Source: REEB481 sp964586595
GTDB taxonomy: Bacteria; Bacteroidota; Bacteroidia; NS11-12g; UBA955
NCBI GenBank assembly: GCA_964586595.1
Contig: CAZPHB010000028.1
Location: 1 to 21,121 of the forward strand
DNA length: 21,121 nt
Reading direction: 5' to 3'
Part shown: positions 1 to 6,918 of the stretch, one piece after another
How the letters are laid out: the number at the start of each line of letters is the position of its first letter
Numbering within the stretch: the stretch's first letter is position 1
Translations under genes and position numbers: made by a program
Notes under the pieces: generated by a model
Seen by the model: the letters and a program-made list of their open reading frames with translations, nothing else
Told to the model about the DNA's origin: nothing
Database searches by the model: none

Positions 1-2
1 TG

Positions 3-287
3 GTGGAATTGGAAGGAACCACTTGGGTCATCTCTTACAAACCACCAGGTGCAAAAAAAATCAGTTACGAAATCACTTTTCTGGACAGTGGGAATATGCA
101 ACACAAGCATCCCGATGATTTCACACCCACGAACGACCATTGGGTTATTCTGGAAAAAACCATCACCATGTACATCAACGACAGCAGCGCCACATTTGCA
201 GGCACCATCAATGGTGGAAGAATTACCGGCACCGCCGTGGACCGGAAAAGCAGGACCTGGAAATGGACTGCTGAACGCAAAAGATAA
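3..287 (+). CDS. Lipocalin-like hypothetical protein, possibly cut by window edge
   Basis: The reading frame is open to the left edge. The first usable start inside the window is GTG at 3, so the true N-terminus may lie upstream. The 94 visible residues alternate polar and hydrophobic positions as in a small beta-barrel or beta-sandwich. The pattern (an early W, then F-x-x-x-G, a central W, then a strand with G-T-I-x-G-G-x-I-x-G-T, and a closing W-K-W) resembles lipocalin-like and META-like domains. That is a fold guess, not a family assignment. No signal peptide is visible, but it could lie outside the window. The stop codon overlaps the ATG of the next gene by one base (TAATG), so the two are probably cotranslated. 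The function is unknown. Confidence 0.6.
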   Translation: MELEGTTWVISYKPPGAKKISYEITFLDSGNMQHKHPDDFTPTNDHWVILEKTITMYINDSSATFAGTINGGRITGTAVDRKSRTWKWTAERKR

Positions 288-892
288 TGCGCCTGAAACT
301 GCTTGTAATATTACTGTTATCGGCCCCATGCGGACTTGCTAAAATTCAGGCCCAGCAGCGGTTCAGATACCTCAGCATCGCCGCAACAAACAGCGCAAGC
401 AGTTTTCCCCTTTCAGGTGTACCACAGCTGTGGAAGGCCGGCATACATCCCGGACTGACCCTGGGTACCGGCTTCAACTGGAAGCAATTCGGCAACATCA
501 GCTGGGCGCAAACATTCAAAATTGGATTTTTTCGGCACCGCTTCATCCAGAATGCAGTGTTGCTTTACACTGAAAACGGGCTTCGATATTCCTACGGTGC
601 ATGGGGCATTTCGGCCATGCTCGGCGCAGGATACCTACACAGTTTTGTAGCCACCGATCGCTTCAAACAAAATACTGACGGTGTTTATCAGTCCTACGGC
701 AAATGGGGCCGCCCTCAGGCAATGTTTGGCTTCACACTGGGAATAGACCGCAGCGTGGGCAATGGATGCAGGGTATTCACCCGTGTACAAACCATCCTGC
801 AAACGCCCTTTGTGCAAGGATATATTCCCATCCTTCCGATCAATCAGCTACACTTCGGCATGACCATTCCCCTCATAAAACATCAACCATGA
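287..892 (+). CDS. Predicted outer-membrane beta-barrel protein
   Basis: This 201-residue protein opens with a clear Sec signal peptide: M-R-L-K, then a leucine-rich core, then a likely cleavage after I-Q-A near residue 22. The mature part is rich in glycine and aromatics with alternating hydrophobic residues (Y-L-S-I-A-A, L-T-L-G-T-G-F, M-F-G-F-T-L-G-I, L-H-F-G-M-T-I-P-L) and lacks helical membrane spans. That is the look of a small outer-membrane barrel with roughly eight strands. It matches no named family that I recognise. It starts on the last base of the preceding stop (TAATG) and its own stop overlaps the start of the downstream lipoprotein hydrolase (ATGA), so all three genes look like one translationally coupled unit. 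Outer-membrane placement is an inference from sequence pattern. Confidence 0.7.
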   Translation: MRLKLLVILLLSAPCGLAKIQAQQRFRYLSIAATNSASSFPLSGVPQLWKAGIHPGLTLGTGFNWKQFGNISWAQTFKIGFFRHRFIQNAVLLYTENGLRYSYGAWGISAMLGAGYLHSFVATDRFKQNTDGVYQSYGKWGRPQAMFGFTLGIDRSVGNGCRVFTRVQTILQTPFVQGYIPILPINQLHFGMTIPLIKHQP

Positions 893-2061
893 AACTTTTT
901 AGTACGTGGTTCTGTGCGGCCATTTTCCTCCTTACCGCCTGTCGTGAGCCCATGGTTCAAACAACCGCGAAATGTGTCGGACCGGCAAATGACAGCAGTG
1001 CACAACATCCCAAAGCCGCAATCTTTAACCAAATACTGAAAGAATATACGCTGAAAGGACTTCCAGGTATTTCTGTGCTTGTGGAGGATGAATACGGAAC
1101 CTGGAGTGGCGCCGCGGGTATGGCAGACATTTCGGCACAAATTCCTTTTGCGCCATGTACGGTAAACAAGCTGGGCAGTATCACGAAAATGATGTTTGCA
1201 AGCATGGTGTTTCAACTCGCCGAACAGAACCTGATTGACCTGGATGAACCCATCAGCAAACACCTGAGCAAAGAACTGATTGGCCGTGTAAACAATGCAT
1301 CTGAAGCCAGTCTGCGTGATTTGCTTGGTCATAAAACCGGCATTTACGACCTCATCGCTGATGCAGGTTTTTACCTGGCCGTGGTGAATCAGCCCAATAA
1401 AAAATGGACTTCCGAAGAACTGATTCGTTTTACCTACGATCAGCCTGCCGATTTCCCGTTTAAAAGCACCGTTAAATATTCAAACACCAATACCTTGTTG
1501 GCCAGCATGGTGATTGATGCTATCAAACCCGGAGGCAAAGACCACGCAGCCTGGATGCATTCACTGGTATTTCAAAAACTTGGCCTGACAAACACCTATT
1601 ATCATACACACGACCCTTTGCCCAGAGAAACGGCCAGAGGTTATTTCGATTTATATCAGGAAGGAACGCTCACCGATGTGAGCAATATGATTACCGGGAG
1701 CGGACACGGCTTTACAGGCGTTTATTCGAATGTGTACGACATCCATCGCTTCATGCGGGCAATGTTTGTTAGTAAAACACTTGTTTCGGAAACCTCCCTG
1801 CAAGCCATGCAACAGTGGAGCGCACCGGATACCAGCTACGACATTGGTATTGGTCTGTTGCGTGAATACAAAAATACCGGCTATGCTGGTATCGGTCATA
1901 CCGGCGGTGATTTAGGCTACGCGGCTGTGGCACATATTTTCCCCGATCGCAATAACCGGATGCTCATTTATTGTGTGAATTACGGAACAAATGGCGACAG
2001 TCGACTGCGCTCCGTTTATGTAGCCTTTAAGGAAGCACTGGCCAACGCCGTGCTGCGATGA
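889..2061 (+). CDS. Serine hydrolase lipoprotein of the beta-lactamase/penicillin-binding fold (class C/esterase-like)
   Basis: This is a 390-residue lipoprotein with the three signature motifs of the serine beta-lactamase fold: S97-I-T-K100 (nucleophile and general base), Y197-S-N199, and H337-T-G-G340 in the KTG position. The family includes class C beta-lactamases, DD-peptidases and EstB-type esterases, so the substrate cannot be fixed; His replaces the usual Lys of KTG, as in many esterase-like or peptidase-like members. I chose the ATG at 889 rather than the in-frame ATG at 703. It gives a lipoprotein signal (M-K-L-F-S, hydrophobic core, L-T-A-C18) and an ATGA overlap with the barrel gene, whereas the longer form would bury the signal under 62 residues. 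No acidic export signal follows Cys18, so it probably sits on the periplasmic face. Partners are likely the two genes upstream. Confidence 0.9.
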   Translation: MKLFSTWFCAAIFLLTACREPMVQTTAKCVGPANDSSAQHPKAAIFNQILKEYTLKGLPGISVLVEDEYGTWSGAAGMADISAQIPFAPCTVNKLGSITKMMFASMVFQLAEQNLIDLDEPISKHLSKELIGRVNNASEASLRDLLGHKTGIYDLIADAGFYLAVVNQPNKKWTSEELIRFTYDQPADFPFKSTVKYSNTNTLLASMVIDAIKPGGKDHAAWMHSLVFQKLGLTNTYYHTHDPLPRETARGYFDLYQEGTLTDVSNMITGSGHGFTGVYSNVYDIHRFMRAMFVSKTLVSETSLQAMQQWSAPDTSYDIGIGLLREYKNTGYAGIGHTGGDLGYAAVAHIFPDRNNRMLIYCVNYGTNGDSRLRSVYVAFKEALANAVLR

Positions 2062-2095
2062 ACGGTCAACCCGTTGCGCCCGGCAGGACTGTGTT

Positions 2096-2701
2096 TTAAG
2101 GCTGACGAAATTTATTCCAAACCTCGCCCACAAAAACGGCGCGTTCCAAATCGGAAATGGTGATGATTCTTCGGGAGTTTACCGACTTGGCATACAATAC
2201 CACTTTCACAGTTGATTTGCGCCCCGGACGGGTATGGAATACAATCATGTCCAGAATTTGATACTCCATACCTTCCAATCGCTCAGACACCCCAATTGGA
2301 TTGGTGCGCACCAGGTTGGCCCGACCTTCATGCACCATGTGGTATTTCACCTCATAACTGTAGGTATTGGGATTGTACAGCGTGATGCCCGTAAAAGGTC
2401 TGCCAACGGTGAAAATCGTTCCCTTAGAAATATATACCCCACTTTTGGTAAGGTAGGTTTTGATGGTGTCGCCGTTGTAGAAGTTAAAAGCGTAATCCAA
2501 TTCTTGGGATTTGGCGTAGGTGAGGGTATCCGGAATGCGGAACGACGTATCCCCTTTCATTCGCTCCAAACCCATCGCCTGTCCCATGAGTTGACTTGGG
2601 CACAGGCCTGAAATCACCATAAACGCGAACACAAACCGATAACGGCGAAACAGGATTTGGAAGTTGTGTTTTGCTCCCGGAGCACTGTTGTTTGTTTTCA
2701 T
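2096..2701 (-). CDS. Secreted protein of unknown function
   Basis: This protein has 201 residues from the ATG at 2701. That start gives a signal peptide with an unusually long positive n-region (residues 1-22, including F-R-R-Y-R), a hydrophobic core at 23-33, and probable cleavage near L-M-G-Q41. A longer frame starting at 2806 would put 35 residues ahead of the signal, so I rejected it. The mature part is beta-rich (Y-A-F-N-F-Y-N-G-D, G-I-T-L-Y-N-P-N, R-K-S-T-V-K-V-V-L-Y), with no cysteine pairs and no catalytic motif that I recognise. Its stop faces the serine hydrolase gene 34 bases away, a convergent arrangement. The gene for the small basic lipoprotein lies 131 bases upstream on the same strand. 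No clear promoter element was seen in that gap, so cotranscription from 3117 is possible. Confidence 0.7.
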   Translation of the reverse strand: MKTNNSAPGAKHNFQILFRRYRFVFAFMVISGLCPSQLMGQAMGLERMKGDTSFRIPDTLTYAKSQELDYAFNFYNGDTIKTYLTKSGVYISKGTIFTVGRPFTGITLYNPNTYSYEVKYHMVHEGRANLVRTNPIGVSERLEGMEYQILDMIVFHTRPGRKSTVKVVLYAKSVNSRRIITISDLERAVFVGEVWNKFRQP

Positions 2702-2832
2702 GTTGAGGACCCTGATGATGCAAAAAAGCATGTCGGCGGCACGTTTGGAAATTTGTTTTTGCACAACCGACTCTTCCTGTGTAGTACAAATGCTGCGCCA
2801 AAACAACGATTCCGTTTCAAGAATCCTCCAAA

Positions 2833-3117
2833 CTAATCCTTCTTCTTGTACTTCCCTCGTGTTTCGTAATAATAGCGGGACCGTGCCCGATTTCGCACTG
2901 CGTTCTTATCGGTACTGTATGCCTTTCGGTAGTGCCCTTTTCTCACGCGGCCCCTCGAATCTACCGAAGGACTGACATAGGTTCCCTTGCGCGCCGGTTC
3001 ATCGTTGTCAGATTCCCCCATACCGCATGAACTAAAGCCCATCGAGAAGCAGGCTGCCGCCGCATAAAGGAACCTTTTTGGCGCATTCAAGGTTAAAAAA
3101 TATATAAAGCCTCGCAT
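2833..3117 (-). CDS. Small basic lipoprotein with an acidic, surface-export-like N-terminus
   Basis: This protein has 94 residues from the ATG at 3117. An upstream in-frame ATG at 3168 would lie above the perfect -7 element at 3147-3154, so 3117 is preferred. The signal segment (residues 13-30) ends in F-S-S-C31. Immediately after the lipidated Cys come G-M-G and the acidic run E-S-D-N-D-E. In Bacteroidota such acidic residues close behind the Cys act as a lipoprotein surface export signal. The rest is strongly basic and tyrosine-rich (G-R-V-R-K-G-H-Y-R-K, N-R-A-R-S-R-Y-Y-Y, K-Y-K-K-K-D at the end). Similar short R/K/Y tails occur in small unnamed secreted proteins of this phylum. The function is unknown; binding a polyanion such as LPS or DNA is only a guess. 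Confidence 0.7.
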   Translation of the reverse strand: MRGFIYFLTLNAPKRFLYAAAACFSMGFSSCGMGESDNDEPARKGTYVSPSVDSRGRVRKGHYRKAYSTDKNAVRNRARSRYYYETRGKYKKKD

Positions 3118-3146
3118 GATGATTAAAACGTATAAGATTATATGTC

Positions 3147-3154
3147 CAAATATA
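3147..3154 (-). promoter_or_regulatory. -7 promoter element for the basic lipoprotein gene
   Basis: On the minus strand this reads TATATTTG, a perfect match to the Bacteroidota -7 consensus TAnnTTTG. No good TTG stands at the -33 position. The predicted transcript would start near 3143, about 26 bases before the ATG at 3117. This supports that start and argues against the ATG at 3168. The element lies in the short divergent space shared with the lipoprotein gene at 3187. Confidence 0.5.
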
Positions 3155-3186
3155 CGAAGAAGCATCATCCTGCCGTTCTGCTTAAC

Positions 3187-3396
3187 GTGAAGTATTTACA
3201 TGCAGCCTTTGTTTTCCTTATGATTGTGGTTCTGTTTTCTGCCTGTATTCCCAAGAAAAAGCATCTGGAAGTGCTGCAAAACATCGAACGAAAAGAAAAG
3301 AACCTAAACCAGCTGCAACAGCAACAACAAAAGCGCACTGCCCAATTGATCCTGCTTCGCGACAGCCTCACAAAAACAAAAGCCTTACAGCCGTGA
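3187..3396 (+). CDS. Small coiled-coil lipoprotein (stalk only)
   Basis: I place the start at GTG 3187, giving 69 residues. From there the protein opens M-K-Y-L-H, has a hydrophobic core, and ends in L-F-S-A-C20, a good lipobox. The in-frame ATG at 3142 would add 15 polar residues (including K-Y-T-K-K-H-H) ahead of the signal and would run into the divergent promoter. The next gene begins with a matching GTG and M-K-Y-F-Y, which supports this choice. After the Cys come I-P-K-K-K-H and one amphipathic, glutamine-rich coiled coil ending in L-R-D-S-L. There is no other domain. The sequence resembles the stalk that follows the lipidated Cys in OmpA-type lipoproteins of Bacteroidota, but no OmpA domain follows. 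The stop overlaps the next start (GTGA). Confidence 0.7.
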   Translation: MKYLHAAFVFLMIVVLFSACIPKKKHLEVLQNIERKEKNLNQLQQQQQKRTAQLILLRDSLTKTKALQP

Positions 3397-4118
3397 AATA
3401 CTTCTATTCTTTGCTGCTCATCACGTTCAGTGCCTGCGTAAGCCCACAGGTTTATCGGCATGCGCTGGAACGCGAAGCTGCTTTGCAGCGAGACTTTCAG
3501 GTTGCCCGCAAAGCGCTGAAGGCAACAGATCAGCGTATAGCAGCTGTGACCGACAGCCTGAATAGATTGACGGTACAGATTGAAGCGGCAAAGGCCAAAA
3601 TCTCCACACTGCAAAGCCATCAAACCGACACCAACAGTGCAGCAAATGCATCTTGGATGAGTACACACGACCGTGAAGTGATTTATTGGCTGAACGCAGC
3701 GCGCCTCGACCCTTCCGGTTTTTTTCGAAGATTCATTGCTGCTGATTGGGCCGCAAATCCGACCAACAGCTACCTGAGTTCCTTAAAAACAACCATGAAC
3801 ACCATGAAGCCTGTTGCCGCACTGCAACCGGACCGGACGCTTTATGAAGCAGCCATGTGCCATGCGCGCAGCAGTGGCATTGCCGGGTATGTTGGGCACA
3901 ATCGGGTGAACACGCAATGCAAAAAGCTATACTACGGAGAATGTTGTTCCTATGGCGCAAAAGACGCTTTGAATGTGGTGATTCAACTGCTCGTTGATGA
4001 AGGTGTGCCCAGCCTTGGACATCGGGAAATCTGCCTGAGTGCTTCCTATACCACGATAGGCGCAGCCAGCGCAACACATGCACAATACAGAACCAATACG
4101 GTTTTAGACTTTCGCTGA
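3393..4118 (+). CDS. CAP-domain (SCP/PR-1-like) lipoprotein with coiled-coil stalk
   Basis: This protein has 241 residues, starting at a GTG that overlaps the upstream stop. Domains in order: lipoprotein signal ending F-S-A-C15; a coiled coil at about 22-75 that contains the same D-S-L motif as the upstream protein; a linker rich in N, S and A; and a CAP domain at about 90-241. CAP landmarks are L-N-A-A-R-L-D-P at 100-107, G-H169-N-R, G-E183 and G-H210-R-E, supplying the His-Glu-His cavity residues typical of the superfamily. Four cysteines in the domain core (C156, C176, C184, C185) and C214 could form disulfides. The variant G-E-C-C-S-Y-G and V-P-S-L-G-H-R-E fits a cysteine-rich Bacteroidota subfamily whose activity is not known to me. 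Cys15 is not followed by acidic residues. Confidence 0.85.
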   Translation: MKYFYSLLLITFSACVSPQVYRHALEREAALQRDFQVARKALKATDQRIAAVTDSLNRLTVQIEAAKAKISTLQSHQTDTNSAANASWMSTHDREVIYWLNAARLDPSGFFRRFIAADWAANPTNSYLSSLKTTMNTMKPVAALQPDRTLYEAAMCHARSSGIAGYVGHNRVNTQCKKLYYGECCSYGAKDALNVVIQLLVDEGVPSLGHREICLSASYTTIGAASATHAQYRTNTVLDFR

Positions 4119-4135
4119 GCGAACAGCAATTAAGT

Positions 4136-4678
4136 TCAGTTCAGCTCAGGCTGCACTGCATCATCTTCATCGCCTTCATCTTCTTCAGCATCAAAAGCAG
4201 CGAAACCCACATACAGGTTTTCATCTTTATACAAACAGAAATGCGCCATGTCTAATCCTTCAAAGCGCAGGCTGTAATAAAGTTCTTCGGCTTCAAACTC
4301 ATCTACCTCCGGATTAAACAGGTGAAGTACTGCATCTTTAAAATCCTGCATGCTGATTTCACGCTCGTCGAGCATCAATTGCTCGCGATTTGCTGCATAA
4401 ATGCGTTCAATGAGGGGTTCATCCCTGTACAACAGGTAAAACAACATCACACCTTCCCCATCGGCCGCAGGAACAAGCAAAGCATCGGGGAAATCAGCAT
4501 CTACCTGAACCTCCTGAGTACCCGCAAGCACGGATTCCAGCCATTGGATTTCGTAGGCCGGATCAAAAGTTTCATCCTGCGCATTCATTTCCTTCAGGTA
4601 GTGAATAATCATTCGGATAGACTTGTGAAACAACTCCCGGTTGTTTTCAAAATCGAGGATACTCAGCGTGTTGCTCAT
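4136..4678 (-). CDS. Acidic cytosolic protein of unknown function
   Basis: This protein has 180 residues and no signal peptide or membrane span. It is strongly acidic throughout, and residues 163-175 are almost pure Asp/Glu (A-E-E-D-E-G-D-E-D-D). The N-terminal half looks helical (F-E-N-N-R-E-L-F-H-K-S-I-R-M-I-I-H-Y-L-K); the rest looks like mixed alpha/beta. I do not recognise the family. The gene converges on the CAP lipoprotein gene across 17 bases and diverges from the ABC-F gene across 104 bases, with a perfect -7 element at 4720-4727. The acidic tail could bind a basic partner or mimic nucleic acid, but nothing here shows which. Confidence 0.75.
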   Translation of the reverse strand: MSNTLSILDFENNRELFHKSIRMIIHYLKEMNAQDETFDPAYEIQWLESVLAGTQEVQVDADFPDALLVPAADGEGVMLFYLLYRDEPLIERIYAANREQLMLDEREISMQDFKDAVLHLFNPEVDEFEAEELYYSLRFEGLDMAHFCLYKDENLYVGFAAFDAEEDEGDEDDAVQPELN

Positions 4679-4719
4679 GACTTCAGGTTATAGGTGTGGC
4701 GCTTGCCGTTTAAACAGTT

Positions 4720-4727
4720 CAAAGGTA
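4720..4727 (-). promoter_or_regulatory. -7 promoter element for the acidic protein gene
   Basis: The minus strand reads TACCTTTG, a perfect TAnnTTTG. The -33 region lacks a TTG (TTT instead). The predicted transcript starts near 4716, giving a leader of about 38 bases to the ATG at 4678. Confidence 0.45.
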
Positions 4728-4750
4728 GGTACGATGTAAATGAAAAAGCG

Positions 4751-4778
4751 TTGATTCGGTATTTATTGAAGAAATTTG
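4751..4778 (+). promoter_or_regulatory. Promoter of the ABC-F gene, nearly leaderless
   Basis: TTG at 4751-4753 and GAAATTTG at 4771-4778 match the Bacteroidota -33 and -7 elements with one mismatch (first T to G) and a 17-base spacer, slightly short of the usual 19-21. If the last G is at -4, transcription starts at about 4782, one base before the GTG start codon. This would make the abcF mRNA almost leaderless. Confidence 0.4.
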
Positions 4779-4782
4779 CGGC

Positions 4783-6660
4783 GTGAATTACCTTTCTGTT
4801 GAACAACTGAGTAAATCCTTTGGTGACCGTGAACTGTTCCGAAACATCAGCTTTGGACTGTCACGGGGTGATAAGGCTGCGCTCGTGGCGCGCAACGGAA
4901 CAGGCAAAACCACCCTGCTGAACATCATTACCGGGAAAGAACCTGCAGACCAGGGACAAGCTGTGTTCAGGAAAGACATCGTATGGACCTACGTGGACCA
5001 ACAGTGCATGCTGGAAGACCAACTGAGCATCCTGGAAAACGTCATTTCCGGACAAACGCCGTTGCTGAAGGCTATTGCCAATTACGAACAAGCCTTGCAG
5101 GAACAAGCCCATGACCATTCGGAGGCGGCAGCCGCGCGTTTGCAAAAAGCCACCGACGCCATGAATCAACTGGAGGCATGGGATTTAGAACAACGCATCC
5201 GCGAGATTTTGAGCCGCCTGAACATTACCGATTTAAACCAGGCTGTGGGCACACTTTCCGGCGGACAGCGCAAACGGGTTGCCCTGGCCAAGGCACTGGC
5301 ACAGGATCCGGACCTGCTGATCCTTGACGAACCAACCAACCATCTGGACCTGGCTATGATTGAATGGTTGGAGGAATATCTGGAACAAAAACAGCTGACA
5401 CTGTTACTGGTCACCCACGATCGCTATTTCCTGGATCGGGTTTGCAACCACATCCTGGAGCTTGAAGACGGCACCTTGTACCACCACCAGGGAAACTACT
5501 CTTATTTCATAGAGCAAAAAGCAGCGCGCAAAGCCGCTGCCGACCGCGAATGGGAAAAAACAGCAAATACGTATCGCCGAGAACTGGAATGGGTGCGGCG
5601 CATGCCAAAGGCAAGAACCACCAAAAGCAGCAGCCGTGTTGATGCCTTTGACGCCCTTGAAGCCAGAATGAACAGCAGAAAAAGGGAACAGGAAATTGCC
5701 ATGAGCGTAAAAGTAACGCGCCTGGGTTCAAAAATCCTGGAACTGCATAAGGTGAAGAAATCCTTTGGCAACCGCATGATCCTGCAGGATTTTAATTACG
5801 TGTTCAAAAGGGGCGAAAAGGTAGGCATCGCCGGAGCGAACGGGGCCGGGAAAAGCACCTTACTCAACCTGATCATGGGTTTGGAACAGCCTGATTCAGG
5901 AAAAATTGTGGTAGGCGATACCCTGGTTTTTGGCTATTTCAGCCAACACGATCCGTTGTTCGACCTCAATATGAAGGTTATTGATGTGGTGCGGGACATT
6001 GCAGATTTTATTCCCATGGCCAACGGCAGCAAACTCACCGCCGGTCAATTGTTGCAACAATTCGGATTTGAGCCGCCCCGACAGTTTGATTTTGTGTATA
6101 AACTGAGCGGTGGGGAACGACGCAGATTGCACCTGATGACCGTTTTGATGCGCAATCCGAACTTCCTCATTTTGGATGAACCTACCAATGACCTTGACAT
6201 TGATACCCTCGCCATCCTGGAAGATTTCCTCCTGGATTTCCAGGGTTGCCTGCTGATGGTTTCGCACGACCGATTCTTCATGGACAAGCTTGCCGATCAT
6301 GTGTTTGTTTTTGAGGGCGAAGGGATCATTCGCGACTTCCCCGGCTCGTATTCAGATTATCGCGCATTTAAAAAAGACGAAGAAGACCTGAATGCAACCA
6401 AGAAAAAAGCCGCACAGGTTCTGGCCCAGCCCAAAAAATCTGAAGTGCGTAAACTGAGTTATAAAGAGAAATTGGAACTGGAAACGCTGGATCAACTGAT
6501 TCCGGAACTGGAGCAACAAAAAAACGCGCTGGAAGCGCGTCTCATGGAAGTCAATCTTCATTTTACCGAACTGGAAGAAATTTCCAAACGACTCGAAACA
6601 CTGCGCAACGAGCTGGATGAAAAAGGCATGCGCTGGCTGGAACTGCAAGAGCTGCAGTAA
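4783..6660 (+). CDS. uup: ABC-F family ATPase, Uup type
   Basis: This 625-residue soluble protein has two ABC ATPase domains and no membrane part, as in ABC-F proteins that act on the ribosome. First domain: Walker A A36-R-N-G-T-G-K-T43, signature L-S-G-G-Q 158-162, Walker B with catalytic E183, H-loop H212. Second domain: Walker A G351-S358, L-S-G-G-E 441-445, E466, H495. The interdomain linker (about 250-305) carries K-A-R-T-T-K-S-S-S-R at 276-285, the basic P-site tRNA interaction region. A C-terminal coiled coil at about 555-625 (rich in E, L and Q) marks the Uup subgroup rather than EttA. In the family, Uup helps ribosome assembly or rescue and suppresses transposon excision. The GTG start gives the family-typical N-terminus M-N-Y-L-S-V-E. 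Promoters and neighbours indicate a single-gene unit. Confidence 0.93.
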   Translation: MNYLSVEQLSKSFGDRELFRNISFGLSRGDKAALVARNGTGKTTLLNIITGKEPADQGQAVFRKDIVWTYVDQQCMLEDQLSILENVISGQTPLLKAIANYEQALQEQAHDHSEAAAARLQKATDAMNQLEAWDLEQRIREILSRLNITDLNQAVGTLSGGQRKRVALAKALAQDPDLLILDEPTNHLDLAMIEWLEEYLEQKQLTLLLVTHDRYFLDRVCNHILELEDGTLYHHQGNYSYFIEQKAARKAAADREWEKTANTYRRELEWVRRMPKARTTKSSSRVDAFDALEARMNSRKREQEIAMSVKVTRLGSKILELHKVKKSFGNRMILQDFNYVFKRGEKVGIAGANGAGKSTLLNLIMGLEQPDSGKIVVGDTLVFGYFSQHDPLFDLNMKVIDVVRDIADFIPMANGSKLTAGQLLQQFGFEPPRQFDFVYKLSGGERRRLHLMTVLMRNPNFLILDEPTNDLDIDTLAILEDFLLDFQGCLLMVSHDRFFMDKLADHVFVFEGEGIIRDFPGSYSDYRAFKKDEEDLNATKKKAAQVLAQPKKSEVRKLSYKEKLELETLDQLIPELEQQKNALEARLMEVNLHFTELEEISKRLETLRNELDEKGMRWLELQELQ

Positions 6661-6685
6661 CCAGAACCGGTAAAATTCCTGAAAC

Positions 6686-6841
6686 TCAGATCCAGTCCAT
6701 GGCGAGCGCAAAGCCGCCAAAAGTGGTTGGCAATGGCATCCACAAAGCCTGGGGCAGGTACAGGCAGCACAGCACAAAAGCAGCAAGTGACACCAGTGTG
6801 AGCAGCCAGTATCCGGTCTTTGATTTCTTATTCTCTGTCAT
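6686..6841 (-). CDS. 51-residue membrane protein, unknown function
   Basis: This short frame runs from ATG at 6841 to TGA at 6686. The protein begins with a charged stretch (M-T-E-N-K-K-S-K-T-G), then a strong membrane span at about 11-30 (W-L-L-T-L-V-S-L-A-A-F-V-L-C-C-L-Y-L), a P-Q-A-L-W-M-P-L-P turn, and a second shorter hydrophobic stretch ending A-M-D-W-I. Two positive-inside lysines ahead of the first span suggest a cytoplasmic N-terminus. It lies 77 bases behind hscB on the same strand and converges on the ABC-F gene across 25 bases. It may be cotranscribed with rseP-hscB. A weak -7-like TAAATTCG stands about 15 bases before the ATG. It fills what would otherwise be a 258-base gap. I do not recognise its family. 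Confidence 0.65.
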   Translation of the reverse strand: MTENKKSKTGYWLLTLVSLAAFVLCCLYLPQALWMPLPTTFGGFALAMDWI

Positions 6842-6918
6842 AGGCGCTGCGAATTTATATCAGGTATTTGAAACTATGTTCAAAAGAGAACCACAGCGAG
6901 GTCCAAATTCATGCTGAT

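Noticed and set aside
703..888. N-terminal extension of the serine hydrolase to ATG 703
   Set aside because: It overlaps the barrel gene for 186 bases and would place 62 residues ahead of a clear lipoprotein signal.
3142..3186. ATG 3142 as start of the small stalk lipoprotein
   Set aside because: It would put polar residues before the signal peptide and run through the divergent promoter. GTG 3187 gives a clean lipoprotein signal.
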